Of a DNA stretch of 58,810 nucleotides, positions 1-9,139 are shown piece after piece. Origin of the DNA: an uncultured cyanobacterium (GTDB lineage: Bacteria > Cyanobacteriota > Cyanobacteriia > Cyanobacteriales > Nostocaceae). Made by a program: the position numbers and the translations under genes. Each line of letters starts with the position of its first letter. Position 1 is the first letter of the stretch. The stretch is from assembly GCA_903903925.1 (NCBI GenBank), contig CAIVAU010000022.1:1-58810 (forward strand), given 5' to 3'. Below the pieces are notes generated by a model, which was not told where the DNA came from, did not search any database, and saw nothing but the letters and a program-made list of their open reading frames with translations.

Positions 1-315
1 TAGACGTGGTGGTAAACTATCAATGGCTACATCATGCCAAGCTCCGAGCATTGCTAGTTCTGCTGCTCCTGGGTCATGACTAAAAGGTGCGCCAACTTCT
101 GCAGATACCATGATTGCTGTATAATCTCCACCTTCTGTCAGTTGTTGCGCCAGTGCTAACATTGCGGTGGTTTTACCTGTTTGTCGAGGTGCATGAATCA
201 CAAAATAATTTTGTTGGGCAATGAACCTCTGCAAATTTGGCAACCGAATGGTAGGCGGTAACATGTAGTGGATGTCAGCCTTACAAGGACCAGCGGTATT
301 GAACCAACGAGGCAT
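1..315 (-). CDS. AAA-family P-loop ATPase (N-terminal part, cut by window edge)
   Basis: The first 105 codons of a minus-strand gene that runs off the left edge. The protein opens MPRWFNTAGPC, then has a short conserved block (LPPTIRLP) and a Walker A motif APRQTGKTT about 45 residues in, followed by an Ala/Leu-rich helix. This is the N-terminal layout of the cyanobacterial and Bacteroidetes ATPases that are often accompanied by a PD-(D/E)XK domain. The substrate is unknown, and nothing C-terminal to the P-loop region is visible. I chose the ATG at 315 because homologues as I recall them start at MPRxFNTAGP; an in-frame ATG upstream near 367 is possible. It is divergent from the gene at 531. 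Confidence 0.75.
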   Translation of the reverse strand, partial: MPRWFNTAGPCKADIHYMLPPTIRLPNLQRFIAQQNYFVIHAPRQTGKTTAMLALAQQLTEGGDYTAIMVSAEVGAPFSHDPGAAELAMLGAWHDVAIDSLPPRL

Positions 316-530
316 AGGAATTTTGTCAGCTTTATTGGGCAGATATATGAGCGCACAGTTTCCCATTATAAACAGTATAACCAAAAAAACAGCCGTTGTC
401 AACCTGCAATTTGAGGCAACGAAGCCATCGGTGTCACTGTTAATACTGTGGGTAATACTTCCCGATAAATCGGATTTGCGATTGGCGCTTTATAATAGAA
501 AAAATTCCGTAATATCCAAAGGATGCCCCT

Positions 531-908
531 ATGAGCCTCGAAGAACTCATTCAGGCAGCTAATCAATTGGACTCTTCAGATCTGGATCGGCTCCTCCAGC
601 AGGTCGTCATCCTTCGTGCCCACCGCAAAGCGAACGTCCAGACATTAGAAGAAGCTCAACTGCTCCATAAAATTAACCAAGGTGTTGACCTAGAACTCCG
701 CGCTCAGTACCAAACGCTTCGTGGGAAACTCGAAGCGGAAACTCTCACGGACGCTGAGTACAACACCCTGCTCCAACTCAGCAATCAGATCGAACAACTC
801 GGTGCCCAACGTCTCGAAGCCCTAGCTAACCTGGCTCAAATTCGCCAAGTTTCTTTATCAGAACTCGTAGAAAAACTGGGCATTCAGCCTGTTACCTATG
901 TCCAGTGA
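531..908 (+). CDS. Conserved hypothetical protein, partner of the HNH gene
   Basis: A 125-residue protein with no signal peptide or membrane segment. It is Leu, Gln and Glu rich and predicted to be almost entirely helical, with a likely coiled-coil centre (roughly residues 40-105) and a C-terminal segment LSELVEKLGI that resembles a short helix-turn-helix. An AAAGGA sequence lies 6-11 bases before the ATG, a good ribosome binding site. Its last 11 bases overlap the start of the HNH endonuclease gene, so the two are almost certainly co-transcribed and translationally coupled. I do not recognise a named family. The pairing suggests it aids or controls the nuclease, but that is inference. Confidence 0.7.
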   Translation: MSLEELIQAANQLDSSDLDRLLQQVVILRAHRKANVQTLEEAQLLHKINQGVDLELRAQYQTLRGKLEAETLTDAEYNTLLQLSNQIEQLGAQRLEALANLAQIRQVSLSELVEKLGIQPVTYVQ

Positions 909-1323
909 GTATGTTCCTATGTCACTGAGACAACTGGTTTTTGATCGAGCCCGTGGTTTGTGTGAATATTGCCGCGGCCAAGCGAAATACGCCATCGATC
1001 CACTAGTCATTGACCACATCCAACCTGTTAGTCGGGGTGGTCAAACTCAAGCAGACAATCTTGCTCTATCCTGCCAAACTTGCAACAACTACAAGTACAA
1101 CAAAACTGAAGCACCCGATCCAGCCACAGGAAAGCTTGCTCCTCTTTTTCATCCCCGGCTTCTTGACTGGAACCAGCATTTCACTTGGAACGAAGATACA
1201 ACTCAAATGCTCGGTATTACAGCGATTGGACGGGCAACGGTTGCCCGACTCCAAACTAACCGTGAGGGTGTGATTAATATGCGTCGAGTCCTTGCGATTA
1301 TGAATGAACACCCACCTGACTAG
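898..1323 (+). CDS. HNH endonuclease
   Basis: A 141-residue HNH nuclease. The zinc-binding knuckle CEYC (about residue 22), the catalytic DHIQPVSRGG segment (about residue 40) and the second knuckle CQTCNNYK (about residue 59) appear in the order and spacing of the McrA-like HNH fold (CxxC, DH, N, CxxC). The start at 898 (MSSEYVP) gives the usual short N-terminus of cyanobacterial relatives; a later ATG at 919 is possible. The gene overlaps the preceding small gene by 11 bases. Its TAG stop interlocks tail to tail with the stop of the convergent gene at 1320. HNH proteins of this type occur in mobile, restriction and repair contexts; the target here is unknown. Confidence 0.85.
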   Translation: MSSEYVPMSLRQLVFDRARGLCEYCRGQAKYAIDPLVIDHIQPVSRGGQTQADNLALSCQTCNNYKYNKTEAPDPATGKLAPLFHPRLLDWNQHFTWNEDTTQMLGITAIGRATVARLQTNREGVINMRRVLAIMNEHPPD

Positions 1324-1937
1324 TCGGTCGGTGCGAGTACATTCCCCTTGACCATCCATACCAGAAAGCCGAGAATCTGGTCTGCTGGTGGGAGGGGGTA
1401 GTCGGTTAGGTCAATTGTGACTGTTTGTTTTTCAAGTTTCATGAACCGCCATTGAGTACCACTGCTGACAACACCGTAAATGGTGGAAATTGTATTGTCG
1501 CAGGCTTCGTTAAAGCGTTGAGCCGCGACCATCTCCGCCAGACATTGTCCTAGTCCTTCGTTGAGGTCGGCTTTTTTCGCCTCAGTGACCACAACAACAG
1601 GGGCTTCGATAATCAGTTGTTCGGGTGAATGGCTGATCAAGAAGTCAACATAACCAGTTAAGTCACAGGTTGGATCAACATTGAACTCTCGTCCAGAGAA
1701 TAAACTGATCTGACGATTAAAGATACGCCTGACTTCCTGAAGTACTGGATAGACAATGGCTTCAGAACGAGCCTTTTCCGAACCGACAGCAATAGTCCAA
1801 GGTAGGTCTTCGAGTTCACTTGCTAATCTGGAACTGGGGGATATGGATTCAATCTCCGGGAAGAACGGAGATCCTTCGGCGATGGTGAGATCAAACGCCT
1901 TCTTTGCCTTGCTGAGAGTGAACTGACTGTATGGCAT
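1320..1937 (-). CDS. PD-(D/E)XK nuclease-like protein
   Basis: A 205-residue soluble protein. A pattern resembling the PD-(D/E)XK core is visible: GYVDFLIS (Asp, about residue 97) followed by a beta strand and VTEAKKAD (Glu-x-Lys, about residue 118), then a Gln-containing helix GLGQCLAEMVAAQ typical of this fold, and the strand pair YGVVSSGTQWRFMKLE. These are hallmarks of the cyanobacterial group of small restriction-fold proteins of unknown role. The start ATG at 1937 has no strong ribosome binding site. Tail-to-tail overlap with the HNH gene (stops share 1320-1323) is unusually tight. The family call comes from motif order only; a biochemical role is not established. Confidence 0.65.
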   Translation of the reverse strand: MPYSQFTLSKAKKAFDLTIAEGSPFFPEIESISPSSRLASELEDLPWTIAVGSEKARSEAIVYPVLQEVRRIFNRQISLFSGREFNVDPTCDLTGYVDFLISHSPEQLIIEAPVVVVTEAKKADLNEGLGQCLAEMVAAQRFNEACDNTISTIYGVVSSGTQWRFMKLEKQTVTIDLTDYPLPPADQILGFLVWMVKGNVLAPTD

Positions 1938-2013
1938 GGTGATTTATCATTAGTATATGGGGAACTTCTAAACGATTAATATAGTCTTAAATGAACTCGA
2001 AAGCAGGATTGCA

Positions 2014-2295
2014 ATGACTAATGAAGAACTAAAACAACTTGTAGAGAGTAATGCCAGAACAGCCCAAGCTATGTTGGATGCAATGGCGGAAGATCGACAG
2101 GAACGGCAGGATCTACGAGAAGGAATGATCAGACTACAAAATGTTGTGGAACGATTGACAAATATACAAGAGGGAGTAGCAAATTTACTAGCTTCTGTGG
2201 ATAGCGATCGCCCCACAATTCTTAGAAAACTCACGTCAATAGAAAATAAAGTTGATCGACTATTAGAACGAGAGGAAGAGGATGAGCGCGGGTAA
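2014..2295 (+). CDS. Small coiled-coil protein
   Basis: A 93-residue, strongly charged protein made almost entirely of heptad-like helix, with Leu, Ile and Val at regular spacing between Glu, Arg and Gln. It has no membrane segment, signal or catalytic motif. Such short coiled-coil proteins are abundant next to restriction-fold proteins in cyanobacteria. An AGGA sequence lies 8-11 bases before the ATG. It is divergent from the PD-(D/E)XK-like gene, with 76 bases between starts, so that gap should hold both promoters. No function can be assigned. Confidence 0.6.
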   Translation: MTNEELKQLVESNARTAQAMLDAMAEDRQERQDLREGMIRLQNVVERLTNIQEGVANLLASVDSDRPTILRKLTSIENKVDRLLEREEEDERG

Positions 2296-2390
2296 CCTTG
2301 CTCAAAGGCGTTTGGGCATTCATATTAAGCATAAATTCTAAACTACTAATATTGTTGTATATTCAATTCTGCTCATCCGACATCGCCCTC

Positions 2391-3869
2391 ATGAATACAA
2401 CTCATACCTTACCGAACTATATTAATGGTCAATGGTGTGCATCGAACGCTACAGAATACTTAGAAGTTATCAACCCAGCTACAGCAGAAATACTGGCTCA
2501 AGTTCCTCTGTCAACAGCAACTGAAGTCGATCAAGCAGCACAAGCAGCAGCAGAAGCTTTTGTGACTTGGCGACGCACTCCACCAACGGAACGAGTGCAA
2601 TATTTATTTAAACTCAAGAACCTGATGGATGAGCATTTTGAAGATTTAGCTCGCACAATTACCCTAGAATGTGGTAAGACTTTGGCTGAATCTAAAGGTG
2701 AGATGCGTCGTGCCATTGAAAATGTGGAAGTTGCCTGCGGTATTCCCATCATGATGCAGGGAACGAACTTGGAAGACGTTGCTAAAGGTATTGATGAGAT
2801 GATGATTCGGCAACCTCTGGGGGTCGCAGCGGTCATCGGTCCTTTCAACTTTCCAGGGATGATTCCGTTTTGGTTTTTGCCTTATGCCCTTGCTTGTGGA
2901 AACACATATATCGTCAAACCATCAGAAAAAGTGCCACTGACAATGCAAAAAGTTTTCCAGTTGTTTGAGAAAACTGGGTTACCCAAAGGTGTTGTCAACC
3001 TCGTCAATGGTGCAAAGGAAGCTGTAGATGCAATTTTAGATCATCCTAAGATTCGAGCAATTAGCTTTGTTGGTTCGACACCTGTCGCTAAATATATATA
3101 TAGTCGTGCTGCAACTCATGGCAAACGGGTTCAATGCCAAGGTGGTGCAAAAAACCCACTGATCGTTTTACCAGATGCGGATATAGACATGACCACACGC
3201 ATTGCTGCTGATAGTGCCTTTGGTTGTGCTGGACAACGCTGTCTAGCAGCTTCGATCGCAGTGACTGTGGGGAAAGCACGTCAAACTTTTACAGAAGCGA
3301 TCGCTGAGACTGCCAAACAACGTGTTGTCGGTAATGGTTTAGATCAAGGTGTGGAAATGGGCCCTGTGATCAACGCCCAGAGTCAAGCGCGGATTGAGGG
3401 ATTCATTCAAAAGGGAGCAGATGAAGGTGCAACCCTGTTGGTAGATGGGCGATCCCCAAATATTCCTGGGTATGAAAAGGGCAATTTTATCCGACCAACT
3501 ATTCTACAAAACGTCGATCCCACAGCAGAAATTGCCCGCACTGAAATTTTTGGCCCGGTTTTGAGTTTGATCCACTTAGACACGATAGATCAGGCGATCG
3601 CCCTAGTTAACAGCGGACAATATGGTAATATGGCTTGCTTGTTCACCACCAGCGGTGCAGCTGCTCGCAAATTCCGCTATGAAGCAGAAGCTGGAAATAT
3701 TGGTATTAATATAGGAGTTGCGGCACCTATGGCGTTTTTTCCTTTTAGTGGCTGGAAAGAAAGCTTTTTTGGTGACCTGCACGGTCAAAGCCATCATGCA
3801 GTAGAGTTTTTTACCCAAACAAAAGTAGTGGTTGAACGCTGGCCCAGCGAGTGGTCGCGTCAATTTTAA
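2391..3869 (+). CDS. mmsA: CoA-acylating methylmalonate-semialdehyde dehydrogenase family protein
   Basis: A 492-residue aldehyde dehydrogenase. Visible motifs are the Rossmann/catalytic Asn segment [12 protein letters not shown] (about residue 150), the substrate-binding region [14 protein letters not shown], the nucleophile Cys in [11 protein letters not shown] (about residue 285), and the cofactor Glu/Phe segment EIFGPVL (about residue 385). The GQRC context is that of the CoA-dependent MmsA/IolA group, which turns methylmalonate or malonate semialdehyde into propionyl- or acetyl-CoA. The reading frame is open back to 2298, but the ATG at 2391 gives the usual start ([15 protein letters not shown]). 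The C-terminus [20 protein letters not shown] is intact. It stands alone, so the degraded compound (valine, inositol or beta-alanine) cannot be told. Confidence 0.88.
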   Translation: MNTTHTLPNYINGQWCASNATEYLEVINPATAEILAQVPLSTATEVDQAAQAAAEAFVTWRRTPPTERVQYLFKLKNLMDEHFEDLARTITLECGKTLAESKGEMRRAIENVEVACGIPIMMQGTNLEDVAKGIDEMMIRQPLGVAAVIGPFNFPGMIPFWFLPYALACGNTYIVKPSEKVPLTMQKVFQLFEKTGLPKGVVNLVNGAKEAVDAILDHPKIRAISFVGSTPVAKYIYSRAATHGKRVQCQGGAKNPLIVLPDADIDMTTRIAADSAFGCAGQRCLAASIAVTVGKARQTFTEAIAETAKQRVVGNGLDQGVEMGPVINAQSQARIEGFIQKGADEGATLLVDGRSPNIPGYEKGNFIRPTILQNVDPTAEIARTEIFGPVLSLIHLDTIDQAIALVNSGQYGNMACLFTTSGAAARKFRYEAEAGNIGINIGVAAPMAFFPFSGWKESFFGDLHGQSHHAVEFFTQTKVVVERWPSEWSRQF

Positions 3870-3938
3870 AGAGATTGTAAATACAATGCCTTGGAGAAAT
3901 TTTCTACACCCATTTAGTGTAAGGTAAAGAACAAAATC

Positions 3939-4138
3939 AGAATTCAGGAGTCAGGAGTCAGGAGTCAGAATTTATCTTTCTTTTGGTATCTGTACAACCC
4001 CAACACCAAACCAAAGAAGAGAAACAGCAGTCAGGAATCAGAATTTATCTTTCTTTTGGTATCTGTATCAAGAGCGAAAGGTGGATTCTGTAATCTCCTG
4101 ATTCTTTAACAATTCTGACTCCTGACTCCTGAATTCTG
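3939..4138. repeat. MITE-like element bounded by GGAGTCA heptamers (copy A)
   Basis: The gap between the dehydrogenase and the SGNH hydrolase gene holds no gene. A GGAGTCA array at 3945-3968 is mirrored by a TGACTCC array at 4115-4132, both flanked outside by GAATTC, which makes terminal inverted repeats. Inside, a stretch of about 30 bases starting TCAGAATTTATCTTTC occurs twice in direct orientation (from about 3964 and from about 4038). The right half, read on the minus strand, closely matches the core of the element at 46646-46826. This marks a dispersed non-autonomous element. Confidence 0.75.
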
Positions 4139-4219
4139 TATTCTTACCTCACATTTTCCTGAGAACAGTCAGCTCATGTTGTCAATAGTAAAAGCCGTGA
4201 TTAGAGGAGATGTAAAACG

Positions 4220-5197
4220 ATGAAGGACTTTTATCTGTTAGCAGCAGGAGCAGGCTTGTTAACAGGATTGGCAATACCAGCATCGGCTCTATCACAACTG
4301 TCAAGTATTCAGCCAGAAAATTATGGTGTGCTGTGGGATTCTCCTCAGGATTCGCAGCCTACAGTAGGCGAAAAAATAGTTCCATCTGTAAACATTTCTT
4401 CACCGGAATTTAGCGACCATAGTTTGCAAGTGCCAGTCAAATCATCTCTCAACTCAAACTCTCTACCAGTTAACCAGCAACTCATATCTGGAAGTCAACT
4501 TTACTACCAAAGATTAGCAGCACTGAAAGCAGGTCAAATCTCTACGACGCACTTGGCTAATGATAATTTGCAGTCATTGTGGGCGTTAGCAAGAAAGCGG
4601 CAAATAACATATGAGGAGTGGAAAAGTTTACTGGCTATGGAAGCCAAAGCAATGAGTCAAGGTCAAGGTGTAAATCATTTGGGGATCTTGGTCGGTGATT
4701 CTTTAAGTATGTGGTTTCCTAAAGAAAAACTGCCTACTAGTAAATTGTGGCTGAATCAGGGAATATCAGGAGATACTTCTGAAGGCATCTTAAAAAGATT
4801 GTCTGCTTTTTCGGAAACCAGACCGGATGTCATTTATGTCATGGCTGGAATTAACGATTTGCGAAAAGGAGCAACCGATGAAACTGTTTTGCACAATCAC
4901 CGTCTGATTGTTCGTCGATTGAGGCATACTCACCCAAAAACTCAAATCATTATTCAATCAATTCTACCTACTCGCTTGCCCACAATTCCTAATAGTCGAA
5001 TTCGTCACATTAATTATCAACTAGCACTTATTACTAAACAAGAAGGAGCTAATTATTTAAATCTCTATAGTTGGTTCACAGATTTTCAAGGCAACTTGCG
5101 GGAAGATTTAACCACAGATGGCTTGCATCTCAGCCAACCAGGCTATGAGGTTTGGCGTTTAGCACTACAGCAAACAGAATTAGTCAACAGTCAATAG
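4220..5197 (+). CDS. Exported SGNH/GDSL-family hydrolase
   Basis: A 325-residue protein with an N-terminal hydrophobic segment (about residues 5-22, ending PASA), consistent with a signal peptide or anchor, then a Ser/Gln/Pro-rich linker to about residue 90. The C-terminal half is an SGNH hydrolase: block I ILVGDSLSMW with nucleophile Ser161, block III MAGINDLRKG (Gly210, Asn212), and block V TDGLHLSQPGY with Asp300 and His303. Such enzymes are esterases or deacetylases of lipids, cell-wall or surface polysaccharides. The substrate is unknown. An AGAGGAGA ribosome binding site lies about 10 bases upstream of the ATG. Confidence 0.85.
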   Translation: MKDFYLLAAGAGLLTGLAIPASALSQLSSIQPENYGVLWDSPQDSQPTVGEKIVPSVNISSPEFSDHSLQVPVKSSLNSNSLPVNQQLISGSQLYYQRLAALKAGQISTTHLANDNLQSLWALARKRQITYEEWKSLLAMEAKAMSQGQGVNHLGILVGDSLSMWFPKEKLPTSKLWLNQGISGDTSEGILKRLSAFSETRPDVIYVMAGINDLRKGATDETVLHNHRLIVRRLRHTHPKTQIIIQSILPTRLPTIPNSRIRHINYQLALITKQEGANYLNLYSWFTDFQGNLREDLTTDGLHLSQPGYEVWRLALQQTELVNSQ

Positions 5198-5205
5198 TCA
5201 TTGTT

Positions 5206-5370
5206 AAAAAGTAAAAAGAAAATCAAATTAGCGGGGATTTAAAAAGGACACCTTGTTTCTTGCACCACATGTCAAGGGAACAAATCTGTATCTTTTTTTT
5301 AATAAAGTCAGTAGCCTCTCACCAATTTTATGACTCTTACTTTTGCCTTTTTACTTTTTACTTTTGCCTT
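5206..5370. repeat. A/T-rich inverted heptamer repeat (TTTTTAC type)
   Basis: AAAAAGTAAAAAG at 5206-5218 is mirrored by CTTTTTACTTTTTAC at 5347-5361, giving an inverted-repeat-bounded segment of about 160 bases between the convergent SGNH hydrolase and tRNA nucleotidyltransferase genes. The TAA stop of the latter (5358-5360) lies inside the right arm. The element may also act as a bidirectional terminator. Confidence 0.5.
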
Positions 5371-6614
5371 GTTTGGTCAATTAAGTGACGTGCAAACTCT
5401 ATAGCTTCTGCTGCTGTCGAGATTTTACCTTCAATTTGCGCCACGGCAATTTCTGTCAGCAATTTGCCTATTTGTGGCGAAGCGGGAATGTTCAATGCTA
5501 TAATTAATTCCTTCCCACTGACTAATGCCATGGGATGAGCGACCAGATCATCAGGGTTAAGGTAGCGGCTGATTAAGGGTGCAATAGCCTCTACCATAAT
5601 ACCATGTGCTACTACTAAAACGACGATCGCTGGAAATACAAACCCAGCTTCTTGAAATAAAAGATACTGTTCTCTCCAAGACATTGGGAGAGCTTTTAGC
5701 TGTGGGAATAGCCTTAGAGCTGTAACTACAGCTTTAATTTCGGCCCTACTATAAGTCAGTTCTTGCAACTCTACTTCTGCTGCTTCGGGTTCTGGGTTAA
5801 CAAGACAGGCGAGTTTGGCAACACCTAACAAACTGGTTTTGAGGGTACTGCGCACGTATTTTCGCAGATCCACTTCTAGCTGCTGCCAAGTTTCTGCTAG
5901 CACGGAAGCAGCTGTATCAACTGCTGCTAGTTGAATGAAACTTTCTTTAGTGGCGGATTTAAAGAAAGGGGTTAGTAAACCATCTTCCCAAGCACTTCTA
6001 AGCCAAACAGTCCCTTGAGATTCAAGCAGCATATAACCCAATTCTGCCCTGACTCGTTCCTCTGCTACTTTATTGATGTGTGGGGCTAAAGTACGAATTG
6101 CTGTTTGAGTCGCTGGTTCAATGGTAAAACCAAGTTGACAGGCTTGGCGATATCCCCTGAGTAATCGTAACGGGTCATCTTCCAAATTGGCGGGTGAGAC
6201 CATTCTCAAAATCCGTCGTTCAATGTCAACGTAGCCTTGCAAAGGGTCAATGATTTCTTGGGTGTGGGGATTGTAGGCGATCGCATTCACTGTAAAATCC
6301 CGCCTGTGCAAGTCAATTTCTAAACTATCTCCTTCTTGTTGGGCAAAGTCAGCTGTGGCGTGGGGAAACACCACACGGGCGATTTGTCGTTCTGAATCGA
6401 GTAAAACAAAGCCAGCTTTGTAATAAGCTGCAATTTTTCGGGCTACCTTTACTGCGTGAGATGGGAGAACAAAATCTAGATCCAGATATTCACGAGTTCT
6501 TCCCAACATAGCATCCCGCACAGCACCACCAACCATATAAGCTGTTTGTGGCAAGAATTCTAGGCTAAAGGGCCAAGATTTGGGAGAGAGGGTAGAAGGG
6601 ACGAAACGCTGCAT
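5358..6614 (-). CDS. cca: tRNA nucleotidyltransferase (CCA-adding enzyme / poly(A) polymerase family)
   Basis: A 418-residue class II nucleotidyltransferase that builds or repairs the 3' CCA end of tRNA. Motifs: GGAVRD at residues 29-34, the metal-binding DLD (Asp45, Asp47), RRDFTVNAIAYNP at about 104-116, and DPLRLLRGYRQACQLGF (about 148), the neck region. The rest is the helical body and tail. Cyanobacteria may carry a single CCA enzyme or split CC- and A-adding enzymes, and the sequence alone does not settle which this is. The stop codon is inside a heptamer repeat, so the last few residues (RQK) may be recently acquired. The start ATG at 6614 gives a short N-terminal extension. Confidence 0.88.
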   Translation of the reverse strand: MQRFVPSTLSPKSWPFSLEFLPQTAYMVGGAVRDAMLGRTREYLDLDFVLPSHAVKVARKIAAYYKAGFVLLDSERQIARVVFPHATADFAQQEGDSLEIDLHRRDFTVNAIAYNPHTQEIIDPLQGYVDIERRILRMVSPANLEDDPLRLLRGYRQACQLGFTIEPATQTAIRTLAPHINKVAEERVRAELGYMLLESQGTVWLRSAWEDGLLTPFFKSATKESFIQLAAVDTAASVLAETWQQLEVDLRKYVRSTLKTSLLGVAKLACLVNPEPEAAEVELQELTYSRAEIKAVVTALRLFPQLKALPMSWREQYLLFQEAGFVFPAIVVLVVAHGIMVEAIAPLISRYLNPDDLVAHPMALVSGKELIIALNIPASPQIGKLLTEIAVAQIEGKISTAAEAIEFARHLIDQTRQK

Positions 6615-6700
6615 TGTAATAAAAATAAACCCAACGACTAGTGAATAATGATTTGGCTTAAGTTACATTAACAATAAAGGTCACCAAAGTTGGTTCTATT

Positions 6701-6949
6701 ATGTGTATTTGCGTGAACTGTCACTACGTAGACCGCTGTATCACCTACCACGCAGTAGAAGGACAGCACCAACAACCCCACTTAACTGAAACGCCTGATT
6801 TTGACCCGAATGAACCCTCCATCAACGTCAATATCCGTACCAAAGAAGATGTGATTGAAATGGAATGGGATGTGGTGGGATGTCTGAGCTTTAAGCGGGA
6901 AACCGGTAAGTGGTCTATCTTGCGTCCAGGTGAATTGGTGCCGACTTGA
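6701..6949 (+). CDS. ycf34: Ycf34 family protein
   Basis: An 82-residue Ycf34 protein, conserved in cyanobacteria and red-lineage plastids. The N-terminus MCICVNCHYVDRC carries four closely spaced cysteines (Cys2, Cys4, Cys7, Cys13), and a further Cys appears in DVVGCLSFKRE. Work on the cyanobacterial homologue, as I recall it, links the conserved cysteines to an iron-sulphur cluster and to photosynthetic electron transport. It is divergent from cca with 86 bases between starts. A hairpin follows 11 bases after the stop and could terminate transcription. Confidence 0.92.
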   Translation: MCICVNCHYVDRCITYHAVEGQHQQPHLTETPDFDPNEPSINVNIRTKEDVIEMEWDVVGCLSFKRETGKWSILRPGELVPT

Positions 6950-6960
6950 TAGTCGTTGCT

Positions 6961-6994
6961 TGTAGTTGCCCTTTGACGAAGAAAGCGCAACTAC
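6961..6994. repeat. Hairpin of the GTAGTTGC family (copy 1)
   Basis: TGTAGTTGC (6961-6969) pairs with GCAACTAC (6987-6994) around a 17-base loop. It is related to the hairpins at 12215-12257 and 36905-36946 but more diverged. It lies just after ycf34 and could double as its terminator. Confidence 0.6.
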
Positions 6995-7048
6995 GAACTT
7001 TAATCTGTGGTACTTGTCGCTGAAAGTCGAAATTGCCTACAGCTTTAA

Positions 7049-9139
7049 TTAAAAGCTACTAGGGTTATCATCAAGTGCTAACAAGAAATTAATCAGGTCT
7101 GTTTGCTGGCTTGGATTAAACCCAGCTTGACTATCCACGTAAAAGTCATGTCCTGTGCCATCAAGGTTACTGCGCACTAAAGGAGGGTAAGCTTGGTTTG
7201 CTTTCACAACTAAAGCACGAAGTCCACGGTCAACTAAGGCACGCAAGCTGCTAGCAGCATCGGCAGGTAAGCCTTGGCTGAGAGTGCCAGTCAGACCTAA
7301 CCCACTAGGGTCAACAACATTAAAGCTACCATTTGAGTCAACCTTCAAACTTCCTGCCCGCACTGCTACACCACCATCATGTAAATATGGTGCGCTAGAA
7401 TACAAGCCACGTAAGGAAGTCGTTTTGTAACCACCATTCGGCAATATACCCTTAGGTAGGGTGGTGGGACTATCGGATATGCTATCAGTTGGTATATCTA
7501 GTACTTCAGCGTTATTAGGTATGGGAACGGCAGTGTTGAAGGTATAAAGTTGGGGTGGTACTAACAAATCCTTCAGTTTTAGGCGAGACCTGGCACGGGC
7601 TGAATTCGTACCAATTTCATCTATTGGATGTATTTTGTTGTCAGTGAAGAAGGGCGCAATGTGACAAGTTGTACATTTGGCTTCCTCAAACACTCTTGCC
7701 CCACGCTTAACAGAACCTGTATTCAACGCTTGCAAGTTTTCAGGAGTGCGATTGGGAGGTGGTACTAAGCTATTTTGGAAAGCAGACATGGCATTGTCAG
7801 CAAAGAGGAAAGTCCCACTAGCAATATCCTCCGGATTTCCAGTATTCGGGCTGAAAATCAAACCGTTGTATGTCACCAAGCTGGGTCGTAAGTTTGGATA
7901 AGTTCCAGTACCAGGGGCGGCGACTTGGCTTTCTAACTCAGCTTGTGTCACATCTGGCGCAACCTTCCGCAGCCACTCTGAGGGTTTGACTGGATCTCCT
8001 GCCGGTAAACGTAGGCTGGGATCGGCAGAATTCTGAAGCAATGTGCCGATATAAACTTCTGGGTCAACGTTAAGAGTTGCTGCACTTAGTTGAGAGGCTG
8101 CAAAAAAATTGATTTCTGAAGAATGAACACCGTTACCAACAGCACTCAGTCCAGCAAACGGTCCCACAGCAAACTGTCCATCCAAGAAATAAGGATGATC
8201 CTTAAATGTGAAGACACTAGGAATTTGGGTGGTGTTGTTGATGCCATCTGAAGAACTTTCAAAGTTACCAAAAGGTACATCTAACACAGCGTCGTCGAAA
8301 GCTTGTTCCAACTTATCAGGATCGGGTAATTCTACAAGGTTACCTTGACTGTCCAAAATAGTCTTACCATTGCCTTTGTATTGTGGGTCTAGGGGGTTGA
8401 AATTCAACCTTGCAAACCCAGCAGATGTATTTGGTGCCAAAGCAACCAGCAGAGGAGTCGCAATTTCACCATTAGGTACTCCCGCGAGACGTTCACCCTG
8501 ATTTGAAAGGGATACATGACAAAGAGCACAGGTGATGTCGATAGTAGGTGTTAATCCTATAGGGAAAGAATTTCCCTTCTCCACTTTTAAGCCTGTATTA
8601 ATGACAGAGCCTTTAGGAAAAGTCCGACTACCTAAAGTTATATCGTTCAACAGGGTAATTTGTAAGTTTGTCGTCGGCTGACCCTGCAAATTGGTAATGG
8701 CTGTGGTAAGTTCAGGCAAGATGCGAGTAATACCCTGTGCAAAACCAAATACTCTTTGCAGACCAAATGTGTCCCCAATCTTGCGGTTGAAAAATATATT
8801 TTCACCTTGAGCAATCAAATCCTGAGTGATTTGAACTGCTCCTACTCGTTGATATGATGTTGGGTCACGCGGGTCGAGTTTGTGCTTTTCAACTAACTCT
8901 GCTGCTTGATGAGGACTAAGGAGTTTGCCAAAATAGTCGTAATAGCCTAACGGTTGGCTTGGAGAAGGCTGCAGAAGATCAACCCTAGCAAGAGCCGATT
9001 GGCTTGTCATTAACCAATTTGATAGCAGAACACCAAAAAAACTAACGACAAAAACGCAGACTAATAAGAAGATTTTGGCTTTGAAGGCATTTAACACCTT
9101 GAACACATTAGTGTTGTGGGTGTTTTTTTGCATTTTCAT
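7049..9139 (-). CDS. Membrane-anchored di-haem cytochrome c (peroxidase-like)
   Basis: A protein of about 696 residues with one N-terminal hydrophobic segment (KIFLLVCVFVVSFFGVLLSNW) acting as signal or anchor, so the bulk is periplasmic or lumenal. Two CxxCH haem c sites are visible: CALCH about 200 residues in and CTTCH about 490 residues in. The second half (RGARVFEEAKCTTCH, then YKTTSLRGLYSSAPYLHDG) resembles the haem domain of the di-haem cytochrome c peroxidase/MauG group. It is roughly twice the length of a standard peroxidase because of a long N-terminal half. Substrate unknown. The frame is open to a GTG at 9154, but ATG 9139 is the better start. Confidence 0.8.
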   Translation of the reverse strand: MKMQKNTHNTNVFKVLNAFKAKIFLLVCVFVVSFFGVLLSNWLMTSQSALARVDLLQPSPSQPLGYYDYFGKLLSPHQAAELVEKHKLDPRDPTSYQRVGAVQITQDLIAQGENIFFNRKIGDTFGLQRVFGFAQGITRILPELTTAITNLQGQPTTNLQITLLNDITLGSRTFPKGSVINTGLKVEKGNSFPIGLTPTIDITCALCHVSLSNQGERLAGVPNGEIATPLLVALAPNTSAGFARLNFNPLDPQYKGNGKTILDSQGNLVELPDPDKLEQAFDDAVLDVPFGNFESSSDGINNTTQIPSVFTFKDHPYFLDGQFAVGPFAGLSAVGNGVHSSEINFFAASQLSAATLNVDPEVYIGTLLQNSADPSLRLPAGDPVKPSEWLRKVAPDVTQAELESQVAAPGTGTYPNLRPSLVTYNGLIFSPNTGNPEDIASGTFLFADNAMSAFQNSLVPPPNRTPENLQALNTGSVKRGARVFEEAKCTTCHIAPFFTDNKIHPIDEIGTNSARARSRLKLKDLLVPPQLYTFNTAVPIPNNAEVLDIPTDSISDSPTTLPKGILPNGGYKTTSLRGLYSSAPYLHDGGVAVRAGSLKVDSNGSFNVVDPSGLGLTGTLSQGLPADAASSLRALVDRGLRALVVKANQAYPPLVRSNLDGTGHDFYVDSQAGFNPSQQTDLINFLLALDDNPSSF

